A program made the translations under genes and the position numbers. Of a stretch of 64,000 nucleotides of DNA, positions 27,719-36,468 are shown one piece after another. Origin of the DNA: a candidate division KSB1 bacterium (GTDB taxonomy: Bacteria > Zhuqueibacterota > Zhuqueibacteria > Thermofontimicrobiales > Thermofontimicrobiaceae); contig JAPDPQ010000020.1 in NCBI GenBank assembly GCA_034506395.1, forward strand, positions 1 to 64,000. Reading direction: 5' to 3'. Under the pieces are notes generated by a model. It saw only the letters and a list, made by a program, of their open reading frames with translations. It did no database searches and had not been told where the DNA came from. Positions within the stretch are counted from its first letter, which is position 1; each line of letters opens with the position of its first letter.

Positions 27719-28801
27719 ATGGCCATAGACTTTACCGATCCGAGACCCCTCTATCTGCAAATTGTCGATACCATCAAAGAAAAAATCGAGTCGGGAGAAC
27801 TGCAACCTGGTGATCAAATCAGCTCGCAAAATGAACTGGCGCAGGAATACGGGGTCAGCCTCATCACCGTGAAAAAGGCGTTGACCGAATTAATCCGTGA
27901 GGGCGTGCTGTTCAGTCGGGTTGGCAAGGGCACCTTCGTGGCCCAACCCGCTCCATCTATCGATTTCACTCAACATCACACCATCGGATTGGTCCTCAGT
28001 GACCTGAAAAATCCCTTCTTCTCATTGATCCTTCACAGCGTGGAACAGAAGATTTCCGAAAACGGCTACAATTTGCTGCTGTCCAATTCCTCTCAAAATA
28101 TAGAAAAAGAAGAGAGCCAGATCCATCGCTTTCGGGATCTGGGCGTGGACGGCATGATCATCGCTTCGACCAGTCACGTCTATCGGGCCACGGAGACGAT
28201 TCGGAAGCTCAAGGATGACAATTTTCCGTTTGTGATGGTGTCGTATATTGAAGATGAAGACATCTATTATGTCGGAACCGATCATGAGCTGGGTGCCTTT
28301 ATAGCCACCGAGCATCTTATCCAGCGGGGCTATCAGAAAATCGGTTACCTCAGCGGCGAATCGGGCAACCTGCTGGCTGAGCTGCGGCTCAAAGGCTACC
28401 GACGAGCCCTGGAACAGTACGGCAGGCCATTTCGTCCCGAATTTATTTTTCCATTGCCGATGAAATTCAGAGACTATGATTCTGGCTATCAGATCGGTCA
28501 GCAATTCTTTCAAAAGTCCGATCGGCCCGAAGCGCTATTTGTCTACAACGACCTTTCGGCGCTCGGCTTTGAACAGGCAGTGCTGGATCAGGGCTACAAA
28601 ATCCCTGATGACGTGGCCATTATCGGCTTCGATGACATCGAGCGAGGCAAGTATGCTCCTGTACCATTGACCACCATCCACCAGCCCACGGATGAAATTG
28701 GCCAGCAGTCCGTGGAGCAATTGATGAAAATTATCGATGGCGAGCCTGTGGCAGTTCGAACCATTTTAAAGCCTGAGTTGATCGTTCGATCAAGTTGCTA
28801 A
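27719..28801 (+). CDS. GntR-LacI chimeric transcriptional regulator (AraR-like architecture)
   Basis: About 360 residues from ATG at 27719; ATG at 27689 is an alternative (370 residues), and neither has a good ribosome site. Both lie downstream of the mapped promoter, whereas the much longer frame from 27401 does not. A GntR winged helix covers about residues 8-75 ('RPLYLQIVDTIKEKIESG', 'LAQEYGVSLITVKKALTEL'). The rest is a LacI/GalR periplasmic-binding-like effector domain ('TIGLVLSDLKNPFFSLIL', 'AIIGFDDIERGKYAPVPL'). This is the domain order of Bacillus AraR, which senses a sugar. The gene probably represses itself through the 34-bp palindrome and may control neighbouring pectin genes on release by a uronate or pentose. 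The ligand is unknown. Confidence 0.9.
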   Translation: MAIDFTDPRPLYLQIVDTIKEKIESGELQPGDQISSQNELAQEYGVSLITVKKALTELIREGVLFSRVGKGTFVAQPAPSIDFTQHHTIGLVLSDLKNPFFSLILHSVEQKISENGYNLLLSNSSQNIEKEESQIHRFRDLGVDGMIIASTSHVYRATETIRKLKDDNFPFVMVSYIEDEDIYYVGTDHELGAFIATEHLIQRGYQKIGYLSGESGNLLAELRLKGYRRALEQYGRPFRPEFIFPLPMKFRDYDSGYQIGQQFFQKSDRPEALFVYNDLSALGFEQAVLDQGYKIPDDVAIIGFDDIERGKYAPVPLTTIHQPTDEIGQQSVEQLMKIIDGEPVAVRTILKPELIVRSSC

Positions 28802-28850
28802 ACATTTGTTACCGCACGATTGCAGGAATAAGCATTCACGAGAGATAGAT

Positions 28851-29420
28851 ATGAGCATGAACAGCGATAAAAAGCTATTGCCAGAACAACGTGAAGAGCT
28901 GCTGAGAAAACTGAAAGCTCGTTTTGAAAAAAATATGAGCCGCCATGATGGTCTTCAATGGCTTGACGTGCAAGCAAAAATAGAAGCCAATCCTGAAAAA
29001 ATGTGGTCGCTCCATGAAATGGAAAGAACAGGCGGAGAGCCAGACGTTGTTGGTTATGACGAAAAGACGGGCGAATACATTTTTTGTGATTGTTCAGCGG
29101 AAAGCCCTAATGGTCGGAGAAGTCTTTGTTACGATCGTGAAGCATTGGAATCGAGGAAAGAACATAAGCCAGAAAATAATGTTGTTGATATGGCTGCTGC
29201 CATGGGGATTGAAATCTTAACGGAAGAACAATATCGAGAGCTGCAGAAACTTGGGGCTTTTGATACGAAAACATCAAGCTGGGTGAAAACGCCGCCCAAT
29301 ATTCGAAAACTTGGTGGGGCGCTCTTTTGTGATCGTCGCTATAACCATGTCTTCGTATATCACAACAGCGCAGAGTCCTATTACGCTTCAAGAGGGTTTC
29401 GTGGCTTGCTGAGGATCTAA
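28851..29420 (+). CDS. DUF4256 family protein
   Basis: A 189-residue cytoplasmic protein, start at 28851 chosen over an upstream in-frame ATG at 28806 because family members begin just before 'LLPEQREELLRKLKARF'. The sequence then follows DUF4256 closely: 'WSLHEMERTGGEPDVVG', 'CDCSAESPNGRRSLCYD', 'AMGIEILTEEQYRELQKLG' and 'GALFCDRRYNHVFVYHN'. The full family length is present. The function is not known. Its several Cys and the 'GGEPD' element are conserved in the family as I recall. It sits between the regulator and a TonB receptor on the same strand, but a link to glycan use is not evident. Confidence 0.85.
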   Translation: MSMNSDKKLLPEQREELLRKLKARFEKNMSRHDGLQWLDVQAKIEANPEKMWSLHEMERTGGEPDVVGYDEKTGEYIFCDCSAESPNGRRSLCYDREALESRKEHKPENNVVDMAAAMGIEILTEEQYRELQKLGAFDTKTSSWVKTPPNIRKLGGALFCDRRYNHVFVYHNSAESYYASRGFRGLLRI

Positions 29421-29643
29421 GTTTTTTCAGGCGACAAAGTGGCGCTTGCTATTTCTGCAAGAATCAGATTTGAGCGAACAAGCGCTTGATCAAGCTGCCG
29501 CTTCGCTAACTTTGTGGGGTAGGTGAAGCAACAGCCGTTCGATGAAATTTCAGATAGCGACGGCAGTTTTTAAATAATATCAGAGTGGCAACCTTATAGA
29601 AAAGAACTAATCTTCACATCCATCTTTGATTGAGGAGCGAATC

Positions 29644-32550
29644 ATGAAATTCAAAATCCTCGCTGTATTGCTGCTACTTATTTTGCCCCTCGCTCACCTC
29701 TTTGCGGCTGCAACTGGTAAAATCACTGGCAAAATTACCGATGCGACAACAGGCGATCCTTTGGCTGGAGCCAATGTCTTTTTAAAGGGCACGGCAATCG
29801 GGGCTGCGACGGACCTCAAAGGGGAATATATTATTCCTTCAGTCCCGCCAGGCACCTATCAACTGCGGGTCACGTTTATCGGATACCGCTCAAAAGAGCT
29901 GCCGATTCAGATCGGGCTGAATGAACAAAAAGTGGTGCATGTTCAACTGGAATACGACGTGGTGAAGGGCGAGACGGTCACCATTACAGCGCAGGCCGAG
30001 GGTCAGGTGGCGGCGATCAACCAGCAACTGCGCTCCAACACGATCACCAATATCGTTTCGGCGGAGCGCATTCAGGAGCTGCCCGACGCCAATGCGGCTG
30101 AGTCCGTCGGCCGATTGCCTGGTATTTCTATTAAACGCAGTGGGGGAGAGGGCAATAAAATTGTGATCAGGGGCTTGGCGCCGACCTACAACATCATCAC
30201 CATTGCAGGGGAGAAAGTCCCTGCCACCGACCTGGATGATCGCAGTGTGGACTTGAACATGATTTCGCCAGAAATTTTAGCTGGGATTGAAGTCACCAAG
30301 GCGTTGACGCCAGATAAAGACGCCGATGCGTTTGGAGGGATTGTCAATTTTAAATTGGCCGATGCTTCGGAGGGAGGTTTTAAATATGATTTCAAGTTCC
30401 GCAATGGCTATAATGCGCAGCGAGATCAATTTGGGCAATACAAAGGCAGCCTGACTTTGAGCAATCGCTATTTCGATCAAAAATTGGGATTGATGGTCAC
30501 TGGCAATTTAGAGCGAGCCCAGCGTGGTTCGGACCAGTTTGCGGCTAACTATCAGGTGCTCAGGGAAAAGAGGGAAGGCGAACCTTACGCTCCAATTTTT
30601 GCTACCCAGGTGGACCTGAGCTATACCGATGAAATTCGCAAGCGGATCGGTTTTAGCATCCTCATGGATTATCGCCTCCCTAATGGAAAGCTGACGTTCA
30701 ATAATTTTATGAGCCGTCTGGATCGGGATGCGCTGACTCACCTGGCCCGATGGGATGAGGGCGCCAATACCCACGAAATCCGACTTTATGATCGGCAGCA
30801 ACAGATCGATGTCCTGTCCAATTCACTCACGGGTGAACATCGCCTCTTCTCTGGTCAATTGGATTGGCGGGTGTCCCAAACCGCTTCCCTCAACCGCCAA
30901 CCCTTTGATAACCGCATCCGTGCCCGTGAATTGAGTGCCATTAATCACGCCCTGCTCCCCAATTCCTACGGACCCGATCTGCTGCTGGCCGCCGCAAACA
31001 ATCGCTACGACCAGATGTTTCTCTACCAGGGCGATTTTTATACCGAAAAATCCCTGGAAAGAGATCGAAGTGGCCAGCTCAATTTTAAGCTGCCGTTCAC
31101 TTTAACCAATAAGATAGCAGGCAACGTCAAGTTTGGCGCCAAATACATTGAAAAGCTAAAGGAACGGGATCGTGGCCATCGCAACAGCCGATTGGATCTG
31201 ACGGCCGTCACTCATCGGGAGGAATTTGAACGACATCATCCTCGCTCTGGAGAAGAAGGCTTCGAATATCAGTGGAATGCCACTGGCTGGTCATTGATGC
31301 AAAATTATCTGGATCCATCGTTCGACGCTGGCAATTTTTTGGGCGGGCGCTACAATTTTGGTCCTGCCATGAGCCGCTCTGAGCTGAACTTTTTGCTCAA
31401 TCATTACTTGCTGGATTCGCTCTATGCCTTTTCATCCATCGCCGATTTAGATGATTATGAGGTAACAGAAGCGGTGACGGCTGGCTATTTAATGACCGAG
31501 CTCAATTTTGGGCGGATTTTCATGCTGCTCCCAGGGGCTCGCTATGAATATACTCGGGCTGAAATGACAGGACGCAAAGGGACCGTGCCCGATATTTTCT
31601 CCGAGCCAGAGCTGAATAAGCCTTTTGTTTCGGATACGACCGCTACCGCCACTTACGGCCGCTGGTTCCCCATGATCCATGCCAGAATTCGTCCCACGGG
31701 ATGGTTCGATATTCGACTGGCTTACACCAAATCGCTGTCCCGCCCCCAGCTCAGTTGGATGATGCCCAAAAAGAAAGTTCATGGCACCGAACGTCGGGTA
31801 GAATTTGGCCGCCCCGATCTCCTGCCCCAAATGTCGACCAACTATGACATCTTCCTCTCATTTTATGGAAACACGATTGGTTTGTTTACGCTCGGCGGCT
31901 TTTATAAGGAGATCGACGATCTCATTTTCAATCGCCAGGGACATAAAATTTTGAACGCCGTGAAGGAAGGCTTTACGCCCGACTTGCAGGGATTTACTTT
32001 AGACCGACCCGAGAATAACCCATTTCTGACCAGAGTAAAAGGATTCGAGGTGGAGTGGCAGACTCGTTTTCATTGGCTGCCCCGCCCGTTCGACGGAATT
32101 GTGCTGAACGCCAACTATTCTCACATCTGGTCAAAAACTCATTTCCCACGTTCGTTCGTTTTGAGTGAAAAAATCCCTGTGTTTCCGTTTCTTAAAACCA
32201 CCGTTGTGGACACTTTTCGCACGGGTGATATGCCAGATCAAAGTGACGATATTGCCAATGTCGCCATCGGCTATGACAAAGGTCCCTTTTCCGCACGATT
32301 GTCGCTCCTCTATCAGGGCAAGACCCTGGCGATTGTGGGCGAACGACCCGAGCTGGACGGCTTCACCGCCGATTTGATGCGAATGGACCTGTCCATCAAA
32401 TATCGCTTAGCCCGCTACCTTGACCTGTTTTTTGACTGGAACAACATCACCGATGAACCCGATGAGTCGTATCAATCTCAGACCCAGTTCTTGACCGCCA
32501 GTGAATACTACAGTTGGACCATGAATCTTGGTTTGGGATTACGCTTTTAA
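29644..32550 (+). CDS. TonB-dependent outer-membrane receptor with CarboxypepD_reg domain (copy 2)
   Basis: A 968-residue receptor with GAGGAG at 29632-29637 before ATG 29644 (an in-frame start at 29626 lies before this site). A signal peptide ('LPLAHLFAA') is followed by a CarboxypepD_reg domain ('KITDATTGDPLAGANVFL') and the plug ('ELPDANAAESVGRLPGIS', 'IVIRGLAPTYNIITIAG', 'KALTPDKDADAFGGIVNF'). The barrel ends with Phe ('LGLGLRF'). It is a paralogue of the receptor at 2783 by domain order and plug motifs, and like it is followed by a T9SS beta-helix protein without any SusD. The promoter probably lies in the 223 bp after the DUF4256 gene. The GntR-LacI regulator two genes upstream is a candidate controller. 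Confidence 0.93.
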   Translation: MKFKILAVLLLLILPLAHLFAAATGKITGKITDATTGDPLAGANVFLKGTAIGAATDLKGEYIIPSVPPGTYQLRVTFIGYRSKELPIQIGLNEQKVVHVQLEYDVVKGETVTITAQAEGQVAAINQQLRSNTITNIVSAERIQELPDANAAESVGRLPGISIKRSGGEGNKIVIRGLAPTYNIITIAGEKVPATDLDDRSVDLNMISPEILAGIEVTKALTPDKDADAFGGIVNFKLADASEGGFKYDFKFRNGYNAQRDQFGQYKGSLTLSNRYFDQKLGLMVTGNLERAQRGSDQFAANYQVLREKREGEPYAPIFATQVDLSYTDEIRKRIGFSILMDYRLPNGKLTFNNFMSRLDRDALTHLARWDEGANTHEIRLYDRQQQIDVLSNSLTGEHRLFSGQLDWRVSQTASLNRQPFDNRIRARELSAINHALLPNSYGPDLLLAAANNRYDQMFLYQGDFYTEKSLERDRSGQLNFKLPFTLTNKIAGNVKFGAKYIEKLKERDRGHRNSRLDLTAVTHREEFERHHPRSGEEGFEYQWNATGWSLMQNYLDPSFDAGNFLGGRYNFGPAMSRSELNFLLNHYLLDSLYAFSSIADLDDYEVTEAVTAGYLMTELNFGRIFMLLPGARYEYTRAEMTGRKGTVPDIFSEPELNKPFVSDTTATATYGRWFPMIHARIRPTGWFDIRLAYTKSLSRPQLSWMMPKKKVHGTERRVEFGRPDLLPQMSTNYDIFLSFYGNTIGLFTLGGFYKEIDDLIFNRQGHKILNAVKEGFTPDLQGFTLDRPENNPFLTRVKGFEVEWQTRFHWLPRPFDGIVLNANYSHIWSKTHFPRSFVLSEKIPVFPFLKTTVVDTFRTGDMPDQSDDIANVAIGYDKGPFSARLSLLYQGKTLAIVGERPELDGFTADLMRMDLSIKYRLARYLDLFFDWNNITDEPDESYQSQTQFLTASEYYSWTMNLGLGLRF

Positions 32551-32552
32551 TG

Positions 32553-32722
32553 CTAAGAGCATTAAATAGGTTCGATACCAGCGTCATTTCGATCCGTCCG
32601 CCAACTGGCGGACGGAGAGAAATCTGTAAATTCAACTTTCGCTTCAAAGTCAGATTCCTCCCTGCCAACTGGCGGGTCGGAATGACAATCCAAAAGTAAA
32701 TTACAATAGGCTTCTCGTAATT
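32553..32722. repeat. Palindromic intergenic element, family A copy 1
   Basis: A ~170-bp element sharing order and sequence with 36022-36183. It has a 'TAAGAGCA..AAATAGG' flank, then GTCATTTCGA, an internal CCGCCAACTGGCGG palindrome, GAGAAATCTGTAAATTCAA, CAGATTCCTC, a second CCAACTGGCGGG palindrome, and CGGAATGAC. The outer parts pair with each other (GTCATTTCG..AGAAATCTG with CAGATTCC..GGAATGAC), so it can fold into a cruciform or long hairpin. It starts 2 bases after the receptor stop. Confidence 0.8.
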
Positions 32723-32813
32723 ACCTATTTCAAATTTTTGAACTGAGCAGGAGAATGGAGGTGATCGATCGGCATTCAAAATAAAATAGATTTTCTCGGC
32801 AGGGAGGAGGTGA

Positions 32814-32906
32814 ATGAAAGGCCATAATTCATATTTCGTAAACGATCCAAGGGTTAAAACAGAGACCTTAGCATTGCTCCAAATTCCTCCGCCAATTAGC
32901 GGATGA
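32814..32906 (+). CDS. Possible 30-residue leader peptide
   Basis: ATG at 32814 is preceded by an excellent GGGAGGAGGTGA. It opens 30 codons ('MKGHNSYFVNDPRVKTE...') and stops inside a CCGCCAATTAGCGG palindrome. It lies between the second TonB receptor and the second beta-helix gene, the same position as the five-codon frame at 5989. No family is recognised; it may be a translated leader or chance. The surrounding 32551-33049 gap otherwise holds the family A element and a CCCCCC/GGGGGG palindrome. Confidence 0.25.
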   Translation: MKGHNSYFVNDPRVKTETLALLQIPPPISG

Positions 32907-32916
32907 CTTTTTAATG

Positions 32917-32953
32917 TTCCCCCCCTTTGAAGTGGGGTAAGGGGGGATGTCAA
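32917..32953. repeat. C-run/G-run palindrome, copy 1
   Basis: CCCCCCCTTTGAAG followed by GGGGTAAGGGGGGATGTC. Related palindromes with GACATCCCCC, CCTTCAAAGG and GGGGGATGT are found at 41086-41180 and 50354-50429. This type of element is widespread in bacterial genomes from memory. Confidence 0.7.
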
Positions 32954-33049
32954 AGAAATGTAGGCTTAGCTGTTCAACTCTATTTACCTTGTGATCGATT
33001 ACCATTTTTATTACGGAAATCAAAAACCAACCAATTGGAGGAACATGCG

Positions 33050-34693
33050 ATGAAGAAAATATTTACCGCTCTGTTTTTAACCGCCATAGCCTTCTGCATG
33101 ATGCTGGCCGAATCGGGCGTTTTGTTCGCCCAGGACACCCTGGATGTCGCCCAGGGGTATGAAACATTAAATCTGGCGGTTGAAGGCGATACGCTAACAG
33201 GTGGTGTGCCTGCGAATCCCAATCGGGTCTACCGATTAGAACGAGGCGGCTTTTACCTGCTCAACGGAACCATTCGGGGGCTCAGCATCCCCCTTCGCAT
33301 CGTAGCGGCCAAAGGAGACGGCCCCAAACCAGTGCTCATTGCTACGGCGGGGCAAACTGGCACTTCGCTTCGTTATTTTAGGCCTGCTTCTGACGCCGAA
33401 TGGAGAGGCCTGTATCTCTCGGGCATCGACAATCTGGGGAACCAGGTGGAGAGCAATGCCTTTCGTTGCGATAAAAAGAACGGCAAGTTTATCATCGATG
33501 ACTGCTATGTCGACGGCGATGCCCAGGCCACGGTTCGGATGAATGCCGAGGGCCAAAAACTTTACATTACCAATACGATCTTTGCCAATTCCTTTCTCCT
33601 ATCTGATCCCAACAACGGCCGCTTTATCGATACCCGTGGCAATACGCAGGATACTATTTTTATCCAGAATAGCACATTTTACAACAGTTCCACCGATCCA
33701 GTGCGCAGCGGTGGCGGCATCATCAAAAATTTCCTCATGGATCATTGCACTTTGGTCATGACTGCTGGCAATAGTGGCGAATTCGATGTGGATCGGGCTA
33801 TCAATTGCGTCTTTACCAATAATTTGATGCTCGATTTTGGCTATGAAGGACGAGACCTGTGGTCAGTGGACTCGACTGGTGAGGTGGCAGTTCCCATTGA
33901 TTCATTGAAGGCTCCAAATTTAGCAACGGATGACCAGCGGACTTATACGATTAAAAATAACGTTATGGGCTGGTCTCCACAGGTCAAAGCCTGGATTCAG
34001 AGCAAGGATTCGCTGGATTTCTATCGCTTCATCGATGCGACCGCTGAACGCTTTATTGCCACTTTTCCGAACATGGTCGCCGAAAATAACATCTATGAAG
34101 ATGTTGTTTTCTCGGATGGCCCAGAAACGGATAAGCTATTGGCTTACATGGAGCATCGGTTCAATGATAACTACGCCAATAACAATAACCCCGATTTTCG
34201 AGTCGATCGCAATGGGGTGGGTACGTTGACCGATAATCCCCAGACTTTTGGTCCGCCAGCCGATGATTATAATTTCGATTATGCAGCGACCTTTGCTGCC
34301 TACACACATGCCATGGGCGGCTTCCCTGCTGGCGATCTGAATTGGTTCCCAGCTAAAAAGGCTGAGTGGGAAACCTGGGTGACTAAGGTGGAATTTGGTA
34401 AAAAAGTCCATCCAACCGAATTCTATTTAGCTCAAAATTATCCCAATCCGTTCAATCCGACCACATCGATACCCTATAGTCTAAATAAACGTGGCGCTGT
34501 CACTCTATCAATTTACAATGTACTGGGCCAGAAAGTGCGAACTCTGGTCAACCAAAACCAGGATGCTGGCTCGTATGTGGCCAAATGGGATGGTCGGAAT
34601 GATGCGGGGATAATGGTCCCCAGCGGCACGTACATCTATCGTCTGGAAACCAATGATCGAGTCCTGGCACGGAAGATGTTATTGATGAAATAA
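33050..34693 (+). CDS. Secreted parallel beta-helix protein with T9SS sorting domain (copy 2)
   Basis: A 547-residue protein. ATG at 33050 follows TTGGAGGAA, and a clean signal peptide ('LAESGVLFAQ') follows; the frame upstream to 32927 is repeat sequence. The beta-helix (about 40-440) contains 'YITNTIFANSFL', 'FIQNSTFYNSS' and 'NCVFTNNLMLDF'. The segment 'GGFPAGDLNWFPAKKAEW' is nearly identical to that in the paralogue at 6120, and the T9SS type A domain reads 'NYPNPFNPTTSIPY ... RKMLLMK'. As in copy 1, it follows a TonB receptor of the same subfamily. It may capture or cut pectic chains at the surface and pass them to the receptor, standing in for SusD; this is inference, and no catalytic set was recognised. 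Confidence 0.88.
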   Translation: MKKIFTALFLTAIAFCMMLAESGVLFAQDTLDVAQGYETLNLAVEGDTLTGGVPANPNRVYRLERGGFYLLNGTIRGLSIPLRIVAAKGDGPKPVLIATAGQTGTSLRYFRPASDAEWRGLYLSGIDNLGNQVESNAFRCDKKNGKFIIDDCYVDGDAQATVRMNAEGQKLYITNTIFANSFLLSDPNNGRFIDTRGNTQDTIFIQNSTFYNSSTDPVRSGGGIIKNFLMDHCTLVMTAGNSGEFDVDRAINCVFTNNLMLDFGYEGRDLWSVDSTGEVAVPIDSLKAPNLATDDQRTYTIKNNVMGWSPQVKAWIQSKDSLDFYRFIDATAERFIATFPNMVAENNIYEDVVFSDGPETDKLLAYMEHRFNDNYANNNNPDFRVDRNGVGTLTDNPQTFGPPADDYNFDYAATFAAYTHAMGGFPAGDLNWFPAKKAEWETWVTKVEFGKKVHPTEFYLAQNYPNPFNPTTSIPYSLNKRGAVTLSIYNVLGQKVRTLVNQNQDAGSYVAKWDGRNDAGIMVPSGTYIYRLETNDRVLARKMLLMK

Positions 34694-34706
34694 ATTGGTT
34701 TGCAAC

Positions 34707-34735
34707 CCTTGCGAAGGTTTCAAACCTTCGCAAGG
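34707..34735. repeat. Perfect 14+1+14 palindrome CCTTGCGAAGGTTT
   Basis: CCTTGCGAAGGTTT, a central C, then the exact complement. It begins 13 bases after the beta-helix stop and could act as a bidirectional hairpin, though no T-run follows. A near copy is at 42679-42707. Confidence 0.8.
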
Positions 34736-34843
34736 ATTGTTCATCGTATTGAGCTGTCATTCCGAACGGAGTGCAACGGAGTGAGGAATCTATAATTCTC
34801 CACCAGTTAATTGGCCAACCAGATTTCTCCCTGTCCGCTGATT

Positions 34844-35014
34844 GGCCATAAGCGTCAACTTAATCGAATACTCAGGGAGGCGCTGTCATTCTGAGGAGCA
34901 AAGCGACGAAGAATCCCTTCAATAAGCGCACCTACTTTCGTTAAATCAAGAGATTCTTCTCCGCCAGTTGGCGGATCAGAATGATATTGTTCGCTTAAAT
35001 TGACGCCAATTGCC
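34844..35014. mobile_element. MITE-like element, family B copy 1
   Basis: About 171 bp, closely matching 42801-42979. The right end is TTGACGCCAATTGCC; the left end is a worn inverse of it (GGCCATAAGCGTCAAC). The inner part holds GGCGCTGTCATTCTGAGGAGC, GAAGAATCCCTTCAATAAG, GATTCTTC and a TCCGCCAGTTGGCGGA palindrome. There is no coding capacity. Confidence 0.78.
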
Positions 35015-35072
35015 GATTGGCGGACGGATCCGTTCGGAACGACATATCGTCCTTTAATCTGACTAAATACTG

Positions 35073-35230
35073 CTAATTAGTGCCTAAACGAAAACTATAG
35101 AATTTGTAGCAAAGATGTCATTCCGAACGAAGTGAGGAATCTGTTCTTTACACAAATATTGGAGTCACAGATTTCTCCCTTCGGTCGAAATGACAGAATG
35201 GTGAGTTTTCGTTCAAGCACTAATTATTAG
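35073..35230. mobile_element. Small element bounded by CTAATTAGTGC..AACGAAAAC inverted ends
   Basis: The left end (35073-35095) CTAATTAGTGCCTAAACGAA and the right end (35205-35227), its near inverse GTTTTCGTTCAAGCACTAAT, enclose a GTCATTCCGAACGAAGTGAG ... TTCGGTCGAAATGAC hairpin. The ends resemble those of the element inside the broken gene at 50308-50455 (AGTGCTA / TAGTACT). It is non-coding and ends 33 bp before the next gene. Confidence 0.7.
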
Positions 35231-35259
35231 ATCAGAAACGAATTTCAACGGAGCCAATC

Positions 35260-36009
35260 ATGAAACGATTCTTGTTCGGGCAACTGATCGTCCTGATGCT
35301 GCTATCCAGCCTGCTCTACGCCCAAACTGACTATGTCTCCCTGCTAGTCTCTGCCTATGGCAGCCTGCCCGCTGGTGATTTCGCCAAGAAGGTCGGCGAG
35401 AATCCAATTTTGACCAGGCGTTCGGGGTTCGATATCGGCGAATATGTGGGACTGGCAAAGGCGGGCTATGGCCTCGGCATCGAGCTGAACACGCCCGTGT
35501 TGGTGTCTGGCCTGGGCTGGGTGATCAGTTTGCGCTTGCTGGCCAACAGCACGGACCCGACCACGGCCGAAGCTGCATTCGAGCATTTCATGGGCGATAG
35601 CGTCGATATCATTTACGAGACGGGCACCTGGATCAATTTCCCCGTGATGACGGGATTGCGTTACGAGTATCAATTTTTGTCTGATGTTGGTGCGGCGGTC
35701 TTTTTGCAGGGCGGCATTAACTTTTCCAAAGCTGCTTCCCGATCGGGGATGATCGGCGATGTGAAAGCGGAACACACCAGCTTCGAATTCGCTCGGGATT
35801 TCGGCTATGAATTGGGCCTGAGCCTCAATTTGTTTAAAAAGTGGCAGCTTGGATTCAGTTATTTGTCTTTGAACACCCCTCGCTTCGAAGGGACTCGTAC
35901 GCTGTCGGAAAAAGTGTTTCCCCAAATTTTCAGCCGAGAAAATCGGATTCTGGGAGAGGAACGTTCCGTTTCGATGTATTTGATCAGCCTGGGTTATCAG
36001 CTATTTTAG
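35260..36009 (+). CDS. Outer-membrane beta-barrel protein
   Basis: A 249-residue protein with a signal peptide ('LLSSLLYAQ') and alternating amphipathic strands through to a C-terminal Phe ('ISLGYQLF'), typical of an 8-10-stranded outer-membrane barrel. No named family was recognised. Segments such as 'GLRYEYQFLSDVGAAVFLQGG' look like porin-family barrel hairpins. It stands alone between repeat-rich gaps with no ribosome site clearer than AACGGAG, so its role in glycan use is open. It could be a structural barrel or an immunity or sensing protein. Confidence 0.7.
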   Translation: MKRFLFGQLIVLMLLSSLLYAQTDYVSLLVSAYGSLPAGDFAKKVGENPILTRRSGFDIGEYVGLAKAGYGLGIELNTPVLVSGLGWVISLRLLANSTDPTTAEAAFEHFMGDSVDIIYETGTWINFPVMTGLRYEYQFLSDVGAAVFLQGGINFSKAASRSGMIGDVKAEHTSFEFARDFGYELGLSLNLFKKWQLGFSYLSLNTPRFEGTRTLSEKVFPQIFSRENRILGEERSVSMYLISLGYQLF

Positions 36010-36021
36010 CCTGTATTATTA

Positions 36022-36183
36022 GTAAGAGCACGAAATAGGTTACTTATCGGTGTCATTTCGACCCGCCAGTTGGCGGGGAGAAATCTGTAAATTCAATAGT
36101 TGCTTGAAAACCAGATTCCTCTCCGCCGATTGGCGGATCGGAATGACAGTTCAAATGTAATATATATAATGCTCCACGTAATA
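36022..36183. repeat. Palindromic intergenic element, family A copy 2
   Basis: Matches 32553-32722 in order: AAGAGCACGAAATAGGTTAC, GTCATTTCGACCCGCCAGTT, GAGAAATCTGTAAATTCAA, CAGATTCCTCTCCGCC, TTGGCGGATCGGAATGAC. Like copy 1 it begins within about 15 bases of a stop codon, here that of the barrel protein. Confidence 0.8.
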
Positions 36184-36191
36184 TTTACAAA

Positions 36192-36461
36192 TTTTGCCAC
36201 GGAGGCACAGAGGTCACAGAGCAGAAGATGAATAGCCTGGGGATAATTAATTCTTGTTTCAAAATTACCAAAACAGGATAAATTGTCACGCCTGTCCGCC
36301 AACTAGCGGACAGGAATCACATCGTTTCTTTTGATTTTCATTTTTGCAATAGAAACTAATTATCCGCCATCAAAATCATTTAGCGAATATAGAGGAAATT
36401 TCTTCCCATAATTTTCTAAAAAGAAGAACTCTGTGTGCTCTGAGTCTCTGCGGCTATAAAT
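36192..36461. repeat. Inverted pair GCCACGGAGGCACAGAG ... CTCTGAGTCTCTGCGGC
   Basis: The left arm (about 36196-36222) and right arm (about 36430-36454) are imperfect inverses about 210 bp apart, enclosing a perfect CCTGTCCGCCA-CTAGCGGACAGG-type palindrome (36291-36315). A further right-arm-like copy (CTCTGAGTCTCTGTGGCAGA) is at 39747-39766. No gene lies in 36010-36468. Confidence 0.65.
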
Positions 36462-36468
36462 TATTCAG

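Larger units (their letters stand above)
34694..35259. repeat. Repeat-filled gap without a gene
   Basis: 566 bp composed almost wholly of small repeats: a perfect CCTTGCGAAGGTTT palindrome (34707-34735), a GTCATTCCGAACGGAGTG element (from 34757), a MITE-like copy (34844-35014) and a second TIR-bounded element (35073-35230). No gene is visible. Confidence 0.85.

Noticed and set aside
34707-34735. Intrinsic terminator after the second beta-helix gene
   Set aside because: The stem is perfect, but no T-run follows and a near copy at 42679 is not directly after a stop codon; kept as a repeat instead.
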